Source: Streptomyces curacoi (lineage in GTDB: Bacteria > Actinomycetota > Actinomycetes > Streptomycetales > Streptomycetaceae). From it: a stretch of DNA of 64,000 nucleotides. The translations under genes and the position numbers were made by a program. Position 1 is the first letter of the stretch. Each line of letters begins with the position of its first letter. Positions 55,986-64,000 of the stretch are shown one piece after another. The notes under the pieces were generated by a model, which saw nothing but the letters and a program-made list of their open reading frames with translations, ran no database searches and was not told the origin of the DNA. The stretch lies in assembly GCF_001513975.1 (NCBI RefSeq), contig NZ_KQ947984.1, forward strand, positions 933,338 through 997,337. Reading direction: 5' to 3'.

Positions 55986-57025
55986 ACGCGCCGGATCGTC
56001 CAGGGAACGCGCTGGTGGAGGTGTCGGACGCCCACGTCGTGCACAGGGCACGCAGCGGCGGGCTGTTCACGCGGGACAAGGTGTACGCCCTGACCGGCGC
56101 CGATCTCGTCATCGCGCCCGGCGAGACGGTGGGCGTGGTCGGCGAGTCGGGGTGCGGGAAGTCGACGCTTGCGAAGGTGCTGGTGGGAGTGCAGCGGCCG
56201 ACATCCGGGACGGTGGCCTTCCGGGGGCGTGACCTGTGGACCATGACGCCGGCCGAGCGCAGGACGGCCGTCGGCGCGGGCACGGGGATGATCTTCCAGG
56301 ACCCGTCGACGGCGCTGAACCGCCGGCTGACGGTCCGGCAGATCCTGCGGGACCCGCTGGACGTGCACGCCCGCGGCACCAAGCCGCAACGCGAGGAGCG
56401 AGTCCGGGAGTTGATGTCCCTGGTGGGCCTCCCGCGCGCCCTCACCGACGCCCTGCCCGGCCAGCTGTCGGGCGGCCAGCGCCAACGCGTCGCGATCGCC
56501 CGGGCCTTGGCGCTGGACCCCGGCCTGGTGGTGGCGGACGAGCCGACGAGCGCGCTGGACGTGTCGGTCCGCGCCCAGATCCTGAACCTCCTCCTGGACC
56601 TGAAGGAGCGGCTGGGTCTCGCCCTGGTCTTCGTCTCGCACGACATCCAGACGGTACGCAGGATGAGCGACCGGGTGATCACGATGTACCTGGGCCGGAT
56701 CGTCGAGGAGGCCCCCGCGGCCGAGGTCACCGACGGCTCCCGGCACCCGTACACCCGCGCCCTGTTCTCCGCGACCCCCGGCCTGCTGGACCCCATCGAC
56801 CCGATCCCGCTGGCCGGGCCGGTCCCGTCGGCGACCCGGCCGCCGAGCGGGTGTCCGTTCCGGACGCGGTGCTGGAAGGCGGACGCCGTTTGCGCGGAGG
56901 TGATGCCGCCGTTCGTGGCCGCGTCGGCCCCGGAACACCGTTACAGGTGTCACCATCCAGTGGAGGAAGGCGAGGCCACCCGCGACCTCGTACGACAGAG
57001 CCACCACTCCAGGGAGCCTTCATGA
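55982..57025 (+). CDS. ABC transporter ATP-binding protein (DppF type)
   Basis: The 347-residue ATPase has Walker A GESGCGKST near residue 53, signature LSGGQRQR, Walker B LVVADEP and FVSHD, with a C-terminal oligopeptide-type Cys motif CPFRTRC. It works with the ATPase half of the fused protein. The GTG overlaps the fused-gene stop by GTGA, and the stop overlaps the lyase start by ATGA. Confidence 0.94.
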   Translation: MNAPDRPGNALVEVSDAHVVHRARSGGLFTRDKVYALTGADLVIAPGETVGVVGESGCGKSTLAKVLVGVQRPTSGTVAFRGRDLWTMTPAERRTAVGAGTGMIFQDPSTALNRRLTVRQILRDPLDVHARGTKPQREERVRELMSLVGLPRALTDALPGQLSGGQRQRVAIARALALDPGLVVADEPTSALDVSVRAQILNLLLDLKERLGLALVFVSHDIQTVRRMSDRVITMYLGRIVEEAPAAEVTDGSRHPYTRALFSATPGLLDPIDPIPLAGPVPSATRPPSGCPFRTRCWKADAVCAEVMPPFVAASAPEHRYRCHHPVEEGEATRDLVRQSHHSREPS

Positions 57026-57957
57026 CGATCCCCACCCCGCTCACCGGTGTCGTCCCGCCCGTCTGCACGCCCCTGACACCGGACCGCGAGGTGGACGTCC
57101 CGTCCCTGCTCAGGCTGGTCGACCACCTGGTGGAGGGCGGGGTGCACGGCCTGTTCGTACTCGGTTCGACCTCGGAGGTGGCGTATCTGACCGACCGGCA
57201 GCGGCGACTGGTGGTCGAGGCCGTGGCGGGGCATGTGGGCGGCCGGCTCCCGCTGCTGGCCGGCGTGATCGACATGACGACGCCGAGGGTGGTGGACCAC
57301 GTGCGCGAGGTCACCGCGGCGGGTGCGGACGCGGTCGTGGCGACGGCGCCCTTCTACGCCCGCACCCACCCCGCCGAGATCGCCCGCCACTACCGCCTGA
57401 TCGCGGCGGCCTCCCCCGTCCCCGTCATCGCCTACGACATCCCGGCCGCCGTCCACACCAAGCTCCCCGCCGACGTGATCCTGGACCTCGCCGCCGAGGG
57501 CACGGTGGCCGGCCTGAAGGACTCCAGCGGCGACCTGGCCGGGTTCCGCCAGGTCGTCACCGGCGCGCGCAGCCGTCCCGACGTCACGGGCTTCAGCGTA
57601 CTGACCGGCTCGGAACTCCTCATCGACGCCGCCCTCGCGCTCGGCGCCGACGGCGCGGTGCCGGGTCTCGCCAACGTCGACCCGCAGGGCTACGTCCGGC
57701 TCGACCGCCTGTGCCGGTCCGGCGACCAGGAGGCGGCCAGGGCCGAACAGGAACGCCTGTGCGCCCTGTTCGGCATGGTGACCGTCGGGGATCCCGCGCG
57801 GATGGGCGGCGGCTCGTCGGCGCTGGGCGCGTTCAAGGCGGCGCTGTATCTGCGGGGGGTCATCGAATGTCCGGTGACGGCGGAGCCTCAGGTGCCGTTG
57901 TCTGCGGAGGAGGTGGAGCGGGTGGGGAAGTATCTGGCGGGGGCGGGGTTGCTGTAG
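57022..57957 (+). CDS. DapA/N-acetylneuraminate lyase-family aldolase
   Basis: The 311-residue class I aldolase uses a Schiff-base Lys: Lys166 in GLKDSSGD, with Tyr138 in AYDIP and the carboxylate-binding GSTSE (Ser49-Thr50). GST in this loop fits N-acetylneuraminate lyases better than the GTT of dihydrodipicolinate synthases. Other keto-acid sugar substrates remain possible. It is coupled to the importer operon and faces a sialidase, so sialic acid cleavage to ManNAc and pyruvate is the best inference. Confidence 0.82.
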   Translation: MTIPTPLTGVVPPVCTPLTPDREVDVPSLLRLVDHLVEGGVHGLFVLGSTSEVAYLTDRQRRLVVEAVAGHVGGRLPLLAGVIDMTTPRVVDHVREVTAAGADAVVATAPFYARTHPAEIARHYRLIAAASPVPVIAYDIPAAVHTKLPADVILDLAAEGTVAGLKDSSGDLAGFRQVVTGARSRPDVTGFSVLTGSELLIDAALALGADGAVPGLANVDPQGYVRLDRLCRSGDQEAARAEQERLCALFGMVTVGDPARMGGGSSALGAFKAALYLRGVIECPVTAEPQVPLSAEEVERVGKYLAGAGLL

Positions 57958-57961
57958 GGCG

Positions 57962-58327
57962 GTTCTCGCCCCCGCCGCCCCTACCCGTCCCATCCTCCAG
58001 GGGCTGCCGCCCCTTCGACCCCGCCAGGGGGCTCCGCCCCCTGGACCCCCGCTCCTCAAACGCCGGAGGGGCTGGTTTTTCGGCGCCGACGGCATCATGC
58101 AGCCCGTCCGGCGTTCAAGGACGAGGTTGCACCGTCCCGAACCCCCGCCCACCCGTAGGGGGCCGCCACCTCTCGGCGCCGGTGCGCATCATTCAGCCCG
58201 TCCGGCGTTTGAGGACGAGCCCCCTTCAGGGCCGAAGCGGGGGTCTGGGGGCCGCAGGCCCCCAGCGGGGTCGAAGGGGCAGCGCCCCTGGAGGATGGGA
58301 CGGGTAGGGGCGGCGGGGGCGAGGAAC
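57962..58327. repeat. Composite long inverted repeat between lyase and sialidase genes
   Basis: The arms 57962-58024 and 58265-58327 (63 nt each) are inverted repeats with a perfect 39-nt core (57966-58004 with 58284-58322). Inside are further inverted and direct copies: GGCGTT-containing direct repeats at 58080-58125 and 58173-58219, and a ~70-bp element related to 34128-34199. The whole could form a cruciform and terminate both converging genes. It also fills the only non-coding stretch over 300 bp in this region. Confidence 0.9.
58051..58080 (+). terminator. Intrinsic terminator after the lyase gene
   Basis: GCTCCTC (58051-58057) pairs with GAGGGGC (58066-58072) including one G-T pair, and TTTTT follows at 58076-58080. 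It ends the ABC-lyase operon and lies within the long inverted repeat. Confidence 0.7.
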
Positions 58328-58341
58328 CCCGGCGGTGACCG

Positions 58342-59532
58342 CTATCTCAGGTCAGCCACCGGCAGTCGTCGGAACTCGATCGTCTCGTACGTCCCCGTCA
58401 GCCCCGTCTCGTACAGGACCCCGACCGTGCGCCGGCCGAGCGGCACCAGGTCGGAGTAGGCCGCCCGCCGCTCGGAGAGCGTCCGCGCCTTCGTGAAGGT
58501 CGCTCCTCCGTCCGTGCTGCGCCATACGGCCATCGCCTGGCGGGCGGTGGGCACGGACGGGGCGGAGAAGAGCAAGGGGGAGCCACGACCGGGGAGTTGG
58601 AGGACGCTGCCCTCCACCACCGGGACGTCGTTCAGGGTGGGCTGGACGGTGTACGGACGGTCCAGCGTCTCGGCGCCGTCGCTCGAGTGGCTGTCGAGCC
58701 GGTTGCCGGTGCTCGTGCCGTGCTGGTCGCGGGCGCTGAAGTACAGCCTGCCGTCGGGGAGTTCGGCGGCCGTGGACTCGTTGGCGTTGGCGAGGCCGTC
58801 GTAGGAGTCGTCCACGAAGCCGACCCGCCAGTTCCGTCCGCCGTCGTCGCTGTAGATGGCATGCGCACCGTAGTACCTGGGTTCCTGGCCGGTGTCCGCC
58901 GAGCCGGCCACGGGTGCCGCCGAGTGGTTGGACGGGACGACCAGCCGCCCCGCGTACGGCCCCCGGCGGAGCGCGATCGCATGGCCCGGCCCCGTCGCGT
59001 ACCAGCGCCAGTTCGCCGGTTTCACCTGCCGCGTGATGTCCCGGGGAGCGGAGAAGTGCCGGCCGTCGTCAAGGCTCCGCTGGACGAACACCCGGCGGCT
59101 CTGCTCCGGCGTCGCCTCCCCCCGCATGATCTCCGCCTCCGTCACAGCACCGCTGTTGTAGGAGGTGACCAGCACGACCGCGCCGGTGCGCGGATCCACC
59201 ACCGGCGCCGGATTGCCCAGGGTGTCCCCGTTCCCGGCGGCGACCACTGTCAGCGGCCCCCAGCTGCAACCCCCGTCGAGCGATCGCCTGAGGACGACAT
59301 CGATGTCCCCGGTGTCCCCGGCACCGTCGTGCCGGCCCTCGGCGAAGGCCAGGACCGTGCCCCGCGGGGTCGTGATCGTCGCCGGGATGCGGTAGGTGTC
59401 GTAGCCGCCCTCGCCCGAGACATACGGGACGGAGGACGTGCAGCCGGTGGCCGCCGAGGCGGGTGCGGGCACGGTGAGCGGGACAGTCAGGAGGACCGCG
59501 GTGGCCAGGAGTGTGCGGCTCAGGATGGTCAT
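58342..59532 (-). CDS. Secreted sialidase (GH33-like)
   Basis: The 396-residue protein has a signal peptide (about 1-28, ending SAA-TG) and a six-bladed propeller. It has the RIP motif (YRIPATI) and Asp boxes RSLDGGCSW, RSLDDGRHF, YSDDGGRNW and RSTDGGATF. The family removes terminal sialic acids from glycans outside the cell. AGGGAG precedes the ATG at 59532. It is convergent with the ABC-lyase operon and shares a GTC-N-GAC operator-like site, so the two are likely coregulated. Confidence 0.93.
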   Translation of the reverse strand: MTILSRTLLATAVLLTVPLTVPAPASAATGCTSSVPYVSGEGGYDTYRIPATITTPRGTVLAFAEGRHDGAGDTGDIDVVLRRSLDGGCSWGPLTVVAAGNGDTLGNPAPVVDPRTGAVVLVTSYNSGAVTEAEIMRGEATPEQSRRVFVQRSLDDGRHFSAPRDITRQVKPANWRWYATGPGHAIALRRGPYAGRLVVPSNHSAAPVAGSADTGQEPRYYGAHAIYSDDGGRNWRVGFVDDSYDGLANANESTAAELPDGRLYFSARDQHGTSTGNRLDSHSSDGAETLDRPYTVQPTLNDVPVVEGSVLQLPGRGSPLLFSAPSVPTARQAMAVWRSTDGGATFTKARTLSERRAAYSDLVPLGRRTVGVLYETGLTGTYETIEFRRLPVADLR

Positions 59533-59550
59533 CGAGCTCCCTTGACGGAG

Positions 59551-59559
59551 TGTCAGACA
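59551..59559. promoter_or_regulatory. GntR-type half palindrome upstream of the sialidase
   Basis: TGTCAGACA is a perfect palindrome of TGTC-A-GACA and matches the GTC-N-GAC core of the operator at 51262. It lies 19-27 nt upstream of the sialidase start. Confidence 0.4.
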
Positions 59560-59571
59560 TTGACCTGTCCG

Positions 59572-60231
59572 TCACAGGGTGCCCGGTGCCACCAGCCCCG
59601 ACTCGTACGCCACGATGACCAGCTGCGCCCGGTCCCGCGCCCCGAGCTTCCCCATGATCCGGCTGACATGGGTCTTCGCGGTCAGCGGGCTGAGCCCCAA
59701 CGCCTCCGCGATCTCCGCGTTGTTGAGCCCGCGCGCGACCAGCGTCAGCACCTCGCGCTCGCGTTCGGACAGGCATTCGGGCCCGCCCGCCGCGGGTGCG
59801 GACGGGCTGCGCAGGAACCGCTCGATCAGCCGTGCCGTCGGCCCCGGCGACAGCAGGGACTCCCCCGCCGCCACCGTGCGGATGGCGTCGAGGAGTTCGG
59901 CCGGCCGGGTGTCCTTGACGAGGAATCCGGAGGCACCGGCCCTCAGCGCGTCCACGATGTTCTCGTCCGTGTCGTAGGTGGTGAGGACCAGGACCCGCAC
60001 CCCGGCCAGGTCCTCGTCCGCCGCGATCAGGCGGGTCGCCTCGATGCCGTCGAGGTCGGGCATGCGGATGTCCATCACGACGAGGTCGGCGCGGGCGCTG
60101 CGGGCCAGCTCCGCGGCCTCCCGGCCGGTGGCCGCCTGGCCGACCACCGTCATGTCCGGGGCCGACTCGACCAGCATGGCGAACGCCTCCCGGACGAGCG
60201 TCTGGTCGTCCGCGAGCAGGACGCGGATCAT
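59572..60231 (-). CDS. NarL/LuxR-type response regulator
   Basis: The 219-residue protein has an N-terminal receiver (acidic Asp8-Asp9, phospho-acceptor Asp54 in VVMDIRMPD, Lys in FLVKDTRP) and a C-terminal LuxR HTH (LSEREREVLTLVARGLNNAEIA). It overlaps the histidine kinase stop by ATGA, so the two form one system. Its targets are probably the adjacent MMPL gene or its own operon. Confidence 0.95.
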   Translation of the reverse strand: MIRVLLADDQTLVREAFAMLVESAPDMTVVGQAATGREAAELARSARADLVVMDIRMPDLDGIEATRLIAADEDLAGVRVLVLTTYDTDENIVDALRAGASGFLVKDTRPAELLDAIRTVAAGESLLSPGPTARLIERFLRSPSAPAAGGPECLSEREREVLTLVARGLNNAEIAEALGLSPLTAKTHVSRIMGKLGARDRAQLVIVAYESGLVAPGTL

Positions 60232-61475
60232 CGGTCTCCTTCCCGGCCGGTCCCGAAGTCCGTTCCTGTCGGCAGTACGGCGCTCACCCCGAAGCCCCCC
60301 TCGTCGCGTGGTCCGGCGTCGAGTGTGCCACCCACGCTGCGGGCCCGCTCCCGCATGCCGATCAGGCCGTAGCCCGGGTTCCGCGCCCCGGGGGCGGGGC
60401 CCGAGCCGTCGTCGGCGACCGACACGCGCAGGGCGCCCTGCTCCTCGTACAGTTCGACGCGTACGGCCGGTTCGGGCCCCGCGTGCCGGACCACGTTCGT
60501 CAGCGCCTCCTGCACGATCCGGTACGCGGCCGCCCCCACGGCGGGCGGCGCCTGACGCACCCGTACCGCCGACTCGACCCGCGCCCCCGCCAGCCGCGCC
60601 GCCTCCACCAGGTCGGGCAGACCGTCGAGCCCGGGCAGGGGGCCGCGTGCCTCGCCCGCCACGCCCTGTTCGCGCAGCACCTCCAGCGTCGTACGGAGTT
60701 CACCGCGCGCCGTGCGGCAGGTCTCGGCGATGTCGTCGAGCGACTTGGCGATCGTCTCGCGGTCCAGCCGCTCCGGGTCCGCCGCCAGGACATGCGCGGC
60801 CACCGACGTCTGCACGCCGATCAGGGTGATGCTGTGGGCGAGCAGGTCGTGCAGGTCGCGGGCGATGCGCAGGCGTTCCTCGGCGACCCTTCTGCGGGCC
60901 TCCTCCTCGCGGGTGCGTTCGGCTCGTTCGGCGCGCTCGACGATGGCGGCGACGTACTGGCGGTAGTAGCGGACGTCGATGCCGCAGAAGAGGAACGCGA
61001 CGACCCAGCCGGAGATCCGCAGGACCTCCATGGTGCCGTCGGGGTTGGTGAGGGCGTTGAGGGCCAGCGTCACGCCGAGGACGGTGGCGCCGGTGAGCAG
61101 CGTGCGGCGCACCGTGCCGGTCGCCGCGACTGTGTACAGCACCACCATGGTCGCGAGAATGGGCGCGGCGTGGTTGTTCTCCAGGGCGTGGTACGGCGTG
61201 ATGCAGACCATCACCACGAGCAGGACCAGCACCGGGCGGCGGCGCCGCCACACGAGGGGCACGTGCGCGGCGAGCAGCAGGGTCCAGCCCAGCGCGTCGG
61301 GCCGGAGCTCCTGGTCGCCGAACAGGGCCATGCCGGTGGCGAGGGCGGCCCACGCCACGGCCAGCAGCGCGTCGTTGCGCGTGCGATGCGGGGCGGTCAG
61401 GGGGTCGCGGTTGACCGCCGCCATGATCCGCTCGCCCACGCGGGGCCTGCCCGCCGCTGTCGTCGTCTGCCGCAC
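60228..61475 (-). CDS. Sensor histidine kinase (HisKA_3 type)
   Basis: The 415-residue NarL-partner kinase has about five to six membrane helices (to about residue 165), then the HisKA_3 dimerisation region with phospho-acceptor His209 in ARDLHDLLAHS. The ATPase domain has the N box EALTNVVRHAG and G boxes DDGSGPAPG and GYGLIGMRERA. The GTG at 61475 with GGAGG 8 nt upstream gives a good start, though ATG 61424 is possible. It is coupled to the regulator and lies 68 bp after the MMPL gene, so all three may be one operon. Confidence 0.92.
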   Translation of the reverse strand: MRQTTTAAGRPRVGERIMAAVNRDPLTAPHRTRNDALLAVAWAALATGMALFGDQELRPDALGWTLLLAAHVPLVWRRRRPVLVLLVVMVCITPYHALENNHAAPILATMVVLYTVAATGTVRRTLLTGATVLGVTLALNALTNPDGTMEVLRISGWVVAFLFCGIDVRYYRQYVAAIVERAERAERTREEEARRRVAEERLRIARDLHDLLAHSITLIGVQTSVAAHVLAADPERLDRETIAKSLDDIAETCRTARGELRTTLEVLREQGVAGEARGPLPGLDGLPDLVEAARLAGARVESAVRVRQAPPAVGAAAYRIVQEALTNVVRHAGPEPAVRVELYEEQGALRVSVADDGSGPAPGARNPGYGLIGMRERARSVGGTLDAGPRDEGGFGVSAVLPTGTDFGTGREGDR

Positions 61476-61543
61476 CGGCTCATCCTCCGCCACGCGGGCG
61501 CCCCTCCGGGAGGGGAGGGACGCCCGGACGGTGCGGGGGAGGC

Positions 61544-63619
61544 TCACACCGGCTCCGGCTGGCGTTCCCGCCGCACCGCGGGCTCCGGCGCCCGGGAGAG
61601 CGCGCCCGGCCACCACACCTTGCGTCCCAGCGCCACGCTCGCGCTGGTGACCAGGTAGGTGCGGACCAGGAAGGTGTCCAGCAGCACCCCGACGGCGATG
61701 ACGAAGCCCAGTTCGACGAGCGGCACCAGCGGCATGCTGGTGAGCACTGCGAAGGTGGCGGCGAGGACGAGCCCGGCGGAGGCGATGACGCCGCCCGTCG
61801 TGCGCAGCGCGGTGAGCGCGGCCGACGCCGGTTCGGCGCCCTTGAGGGACTCCTCGCGCATCCGGTGCATCAGGAAGATGCCGTAGTCGACGCCCAGCGC
61901 CACCAGGAACACGAAGGACAGCAGCCCCAGCCCCGGATCCGTGCCCTCGAAGCCGAAGACCGGCCCGAAGACGAGTCCGCCGATGCCGAGCGCCGCGCCC
62001 CACACCGCGACCACGGCCGCCACCAGCATCAACGGCGCGACGAGCGAGCGCAGCAGGGCGATGAGGATCAGCAGCACGGACAGCAGCACGAGCGGTACGA
62101 CGACCAGGCGGTCCCGGGCGTTGGTGTCCTCCAGGTCGAGCTGCTCGGCGCTCGGCCCGCCGACGTAGGAGCCGTCGAGCCGGTCGCGCAGGGCCTCGAT
62201 GGTGGCGGTCTCCCCGGCCGACTGGGGCGGTGCGGTGGCGAGGACGGAGATCTCGGTCCAGCCGTTTCCGGTACGTCCCTCTCGCGCGCTGTCGACGCCC
62301 CGGGTGCCGCGGATCGACGCGAGCGCCTCCTCGGCACGGTCTTCCGGTGCGATGACGGTGATGGGCTGGGTGCCGCGCTCTGGGTAGGCCTCGGCGAGCG
62401 TCTGCATGGCGGCGACCGCGTCGGGCTTGCTGGTGAAGGAGTCCTCCTGCTTGAGGCTGCCGGGCAGGTTCAGGGCGCCGAGGGCCAGCGCGCCGAGCAG
62501 GACGGCGCCGCCCGCGAGGACGGCCGACGGCCGGCGTCCGGCGGAGCTGCCCATCGCGGTGAACAGGGACCGGCGGGCCTTGGGCGTGCTGCCGTAGCGG
62601 GGCACGAGCGGCCAGAACACGCGGCGGCCGAGCAGGACGAGGATCGCGGGCAGCAAGGTCAGCATGGCGGCCAGCGCGCACAGCACACCCACCGTGCCCA
62701 GCGGGCCCATGCCCCGGCTGGAGTTGAGGTCGGCGGCGAGCAGGCACAGCAGTCCGGCGGCGACGGTACCGGAGGAGGCGAGCACGGCGGGCCCGCAGCC
62801 CCGGAGCGCGGCGGCCATGGCGTCGTATGGCCGCTCGATGCGGCGCAGTTCCTCGCGGTAGCGGGAGACGAGCAGCAGGGCGTAGTCGGTGCCGGCGCCG
62901 AAGACCAAGATGGTCATGATGCCGGAGCTCTGGCCGGAGACGGAGGTGCCGAACCACTGGTTGAGCCCGTACGCCACGCCCATCGACAGATAGTCGGCCG
63001 TCCCCGCGACGGCGAGCGGCACCAGCCACAGGAAGGGGCTGCGGTAGATGAGGATCAGCAGCAGGGCCACGACGCCCGCGGTGGTGTAGAGCAGCGGTCC
63101 GTCGAGCGAGTTGTAGACCTCGGCGGCATCCGTGGCGAGTGCCCCCTCGCCGCCGACGTCGACGCTCAGTCCGTCGCCGCCCCGCGCGATGTCCCGGACG
63201 GAGTTGACCAGTTCGTCGCGGGCCTCCTCGTCCTGGCCCGGTTCGGTGCTGGCGACCGGGTACATCAGGGTGGTGCCGTCCTGGGACGGGATGCCCCGGG
63301 GTTCGCCGGTCAGTTCGTGCGCGCTCGCGATCCGGTCGATCTGGTCGGCGGCGGTCGCCTTGTCGGCGGCGGTCAGTCCCCCGTCCCGGTGGTAGACGAC
63401 GACCATCTCGGTCGCCTCGCCGCCGGGCAACTGGTCCTGGATCTTGGCCACTTGGGTGGAGTCGGCGCTCGCCGGCAGATAGTCGACGGCGCGGTCGCGC
63501 TGGACGTCCGCCAGCTTCGACGCGAACGGTGAGGCGATCGCCAGCACGGCGATCCACAGCCCCAGCACGATCCAGGGCACGGCCCGCCTTCGCCGTGCAG
63601 CTGTCCTTACGGCCCCCAT
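61544..63619 (-). CDS. MMPL-family RND-type membrane transporter
   Basis: The 691-residue protein has about eleven to twelve membrane helices in two halves, each preceded by a large extracytoplasmic loop. FGAGTDYALLLVSRY and the matching LGVDYGIFLMHRM contain the conserved Asp-Tyr pair of proton relay. MMPL proteins export lipids or hydrophobic metabolites. The ATG at 63619 is used. Divergent repeats upstream and the adjacent two-component system suggest stress-induced expression. Confidence 0.93.
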   Translation of the reverse strand: MGAVRTAARRRRAVPWIVLGLWIAVLAIASPFASKLADVQRDRAVDYLPASADSTQVAKIQDQLPGGEATEMVVVYHRDGGLTAADKATAADQIDRIASAHELTGEPRGIPSQDGTTLMYPVASTEPGQDEEARDELVNSVRDIARGGDGLSVDVGGEGALATDAAEVYNSLDGPLLYTTAGVVALLLILIYRSPFLWLVPLAVAGTADYLSMGVAYGLNQWFGTSVSGQSSGIMTILVFGAGTDYALLLVSRYREELRRIERPYDAMAAALRGCGPAVLASSGTVAAGLLCLLAADLNSSRGMGPLGTVGVLCALAAMLTLLPAILVLLGRRVFWPLVPRYGSTPKARRSLFTAMGSSAGRRPSAVLAGGAVLLGALALGALNLPGSLKQEDSFTSKPDAVAAMQTLAEAYPERGTQPITVIAPEDRAEEALASIRGTRGVDSAREGRTGNGWTEISVLATAPPQSAGETATIEALRDRLDGSYVGGPSAEQLDLEDTNARDRLVVVPLVLLSVLLILIALLRSLVAPLMLVAAVVAVWGAALGIGGLVFGPVFGFEGTDPGLGLLSFVFLVALGVDYGIFLMHRMREESLKGAEPASAALTALRTTGGVIASAGLVLAATFAVLTSMPLVPLVELGFVIAVGVLLDTFLVRTYLVTSASVALGRKVWWPGALSRAPEPAVRRERQPEPV

Positions 63620-63708
63620 CTGACGGGCCTCCCTCCGGGTCGGGTGTCCGGTCCGGTTCCAGACTCCCGGCGGAAAGGGGCCGGATCGTCGGACGGGAGG
63701 GCGAGTTC

Positions 63709-63762
63709 GGGAGTACTGCCGGGGACGGCTGAACGGCGGAATTACTCCCCTGGGAGTACTGC
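63709..63762. promoter_or_regulatory. Repeated GGGAGTACTGC sites upstream of the MMPL gene
   Basis: GGGAGTACTGC occurs at 63709-63719 and 63752-63762. The second is part of the palindrome TACTCCC-CT-GGGAGTA (63743-63758). The arrangement, about 90-145 bp upstream of the MMPL start, is typical of an operator, perhaps for the neighbouring response regulator. Confidence 0.5.
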
Positions 63763-63787
63763 GGGGCGACGACTGTCCCGCGGCCGG

Positions 63788-64000
63788 CTACGACGGTGTG
63801 CGTGCCGCCGCCGCCAGCAGCCGTGTCACGTCCTCGGCGCAGATGGTGAGGGCGGCGCCGACGGTCGCGAGGACATCGCGCTCGGCGGGTGTGTAGGGAC
63901 CGTCGGCCAGCGCGATCCTGGCCCCCTGGAGGAGGATCGACTCACGGCCGGGCGGGGCGAGGTGCGGGGCGAGGGGGTCCAGGGCCTCGTGGAGCTCTAT
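63788..64000 (-). CDS. C-terminal part of a TerB-like small protein (runs off window)
   Basis: The last 70 residues are visible. They are helical, with the pattern ARIALADGPYTPAERDVLATVG typical of TerB-like domains, and a Cys-containing helix (TICAEDVTRLLAAA). The start lies beyond 64000. It is on the minus strand, upstream of the MMPL operon. The assignment is tentative. Confidence 0.55.
   Translation of the reverse strand: MELHEALDPLAPHLAPPGRESILLQGARIALADGPYTPAERDVLATVGAALTICAEDVTRLLAAAARTPS

Noticed and set aside
60228..63557. Long open frame running upstream of the histidine kinase through the MMPL gene
   Set aside because: Only the part from 61475 has kinase motifs. The rest is a shadow of the MMPL gene, which shows correct family features in another frame.

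Overview
The window is high-GC actinobacterial chromosome. Dense codon usage with G/C in third positions, frequent GTG starts, ATGA/GTGA stop-start overlaps, rare TTA codons, and Tat-type and ROK/WhiJ/SigE-type genes all point to Streptomyces. Gene order through the middle (chitinase, glyS, znuACB-zur, uppS, recO, then a block matching what I recall as SCO2521-SCO2525 of S. coelicolor) indicates the core arm of a Streptomyces chromosome. No tRNA, rRNA, CRISPR array, prophage or intact insertion sequence was seen.

Layout. 0.1-5 kb: a SulP anion transporter translationally coupled to a beta-carbonic anhydrase, divergent from an OmpR-type response regulator and its histidine kinase. 5-10 kb: a Tat-exported DUF839 protein, an excalibur-domain protein and ppdK. 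10-17 kb: a ROK repressor divergent from a GH63-like hydrolase and an amylo-alpha-1,6-glucosidase-like enzyme, then an LTA-synthase-like sulfatase and dus. 18-26 kb: two DHA2 drug-efflux-type transporters with a MmyB-type regulator, small and cell-surface proteins, and an aldo/keto reductase-TetR operon below a large palindrome. 26-30 kb: a GH18 chitinase under a DasR-like operator, a LysE exporter, a secretable-type phosphodiesterase-fold protein and glyS. 31-36.5 kb: znuA-znuC-znuB and zur, then a YcxB-like membrane protein, uppS and recO. 36.5-38.2 kb: a WhiJ-like island of XRE regulator, double-DUF397 protein and two small coupled genes.

38.2-44.8 kb is the least understood part: six leftward genes comprising a membrane-anchored protein, SCO2521-, SCO2522-, SCO2523- (ParA-like with a degenerate P-loop), SCO2524- and SCO2525-family (methyltransferase) proteins. 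Three of the six carry a TTA codon, which makes the cassette a strong candidate for bldA-dependent developmental control. Its function is unknown.

45-50 kb holds a GNAT acetyltransferase, a secreted TAP-like peptidase, a secreted TIM-barrel protein, a phosphatase-like gene interrupted in frame by a dispersed Streptomyces repeat, and a SigE-family sigma factor coupled to a membrane protein. 50.4-59.5 kb looks like one catabolic unit: a GntR/FadR regulator divergent from a Dpp-type ABC importer (binding protein, permease, permease-ATPase fusion, ATPase) and a DapA/NanA-family lyase, facing a secreted sialidase. Together they suggest sialic acid release, import and cleavage. 59.5-64 kb is a NarL-type two-component system with an MMPL exporter and the end of a small TerB-like gene.

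Dispersed palindromic repeats lie in several 3' intergenic gaps. The largest is a 366-bp structure with 63-nt inverted arms between the lyase and the sialidase.
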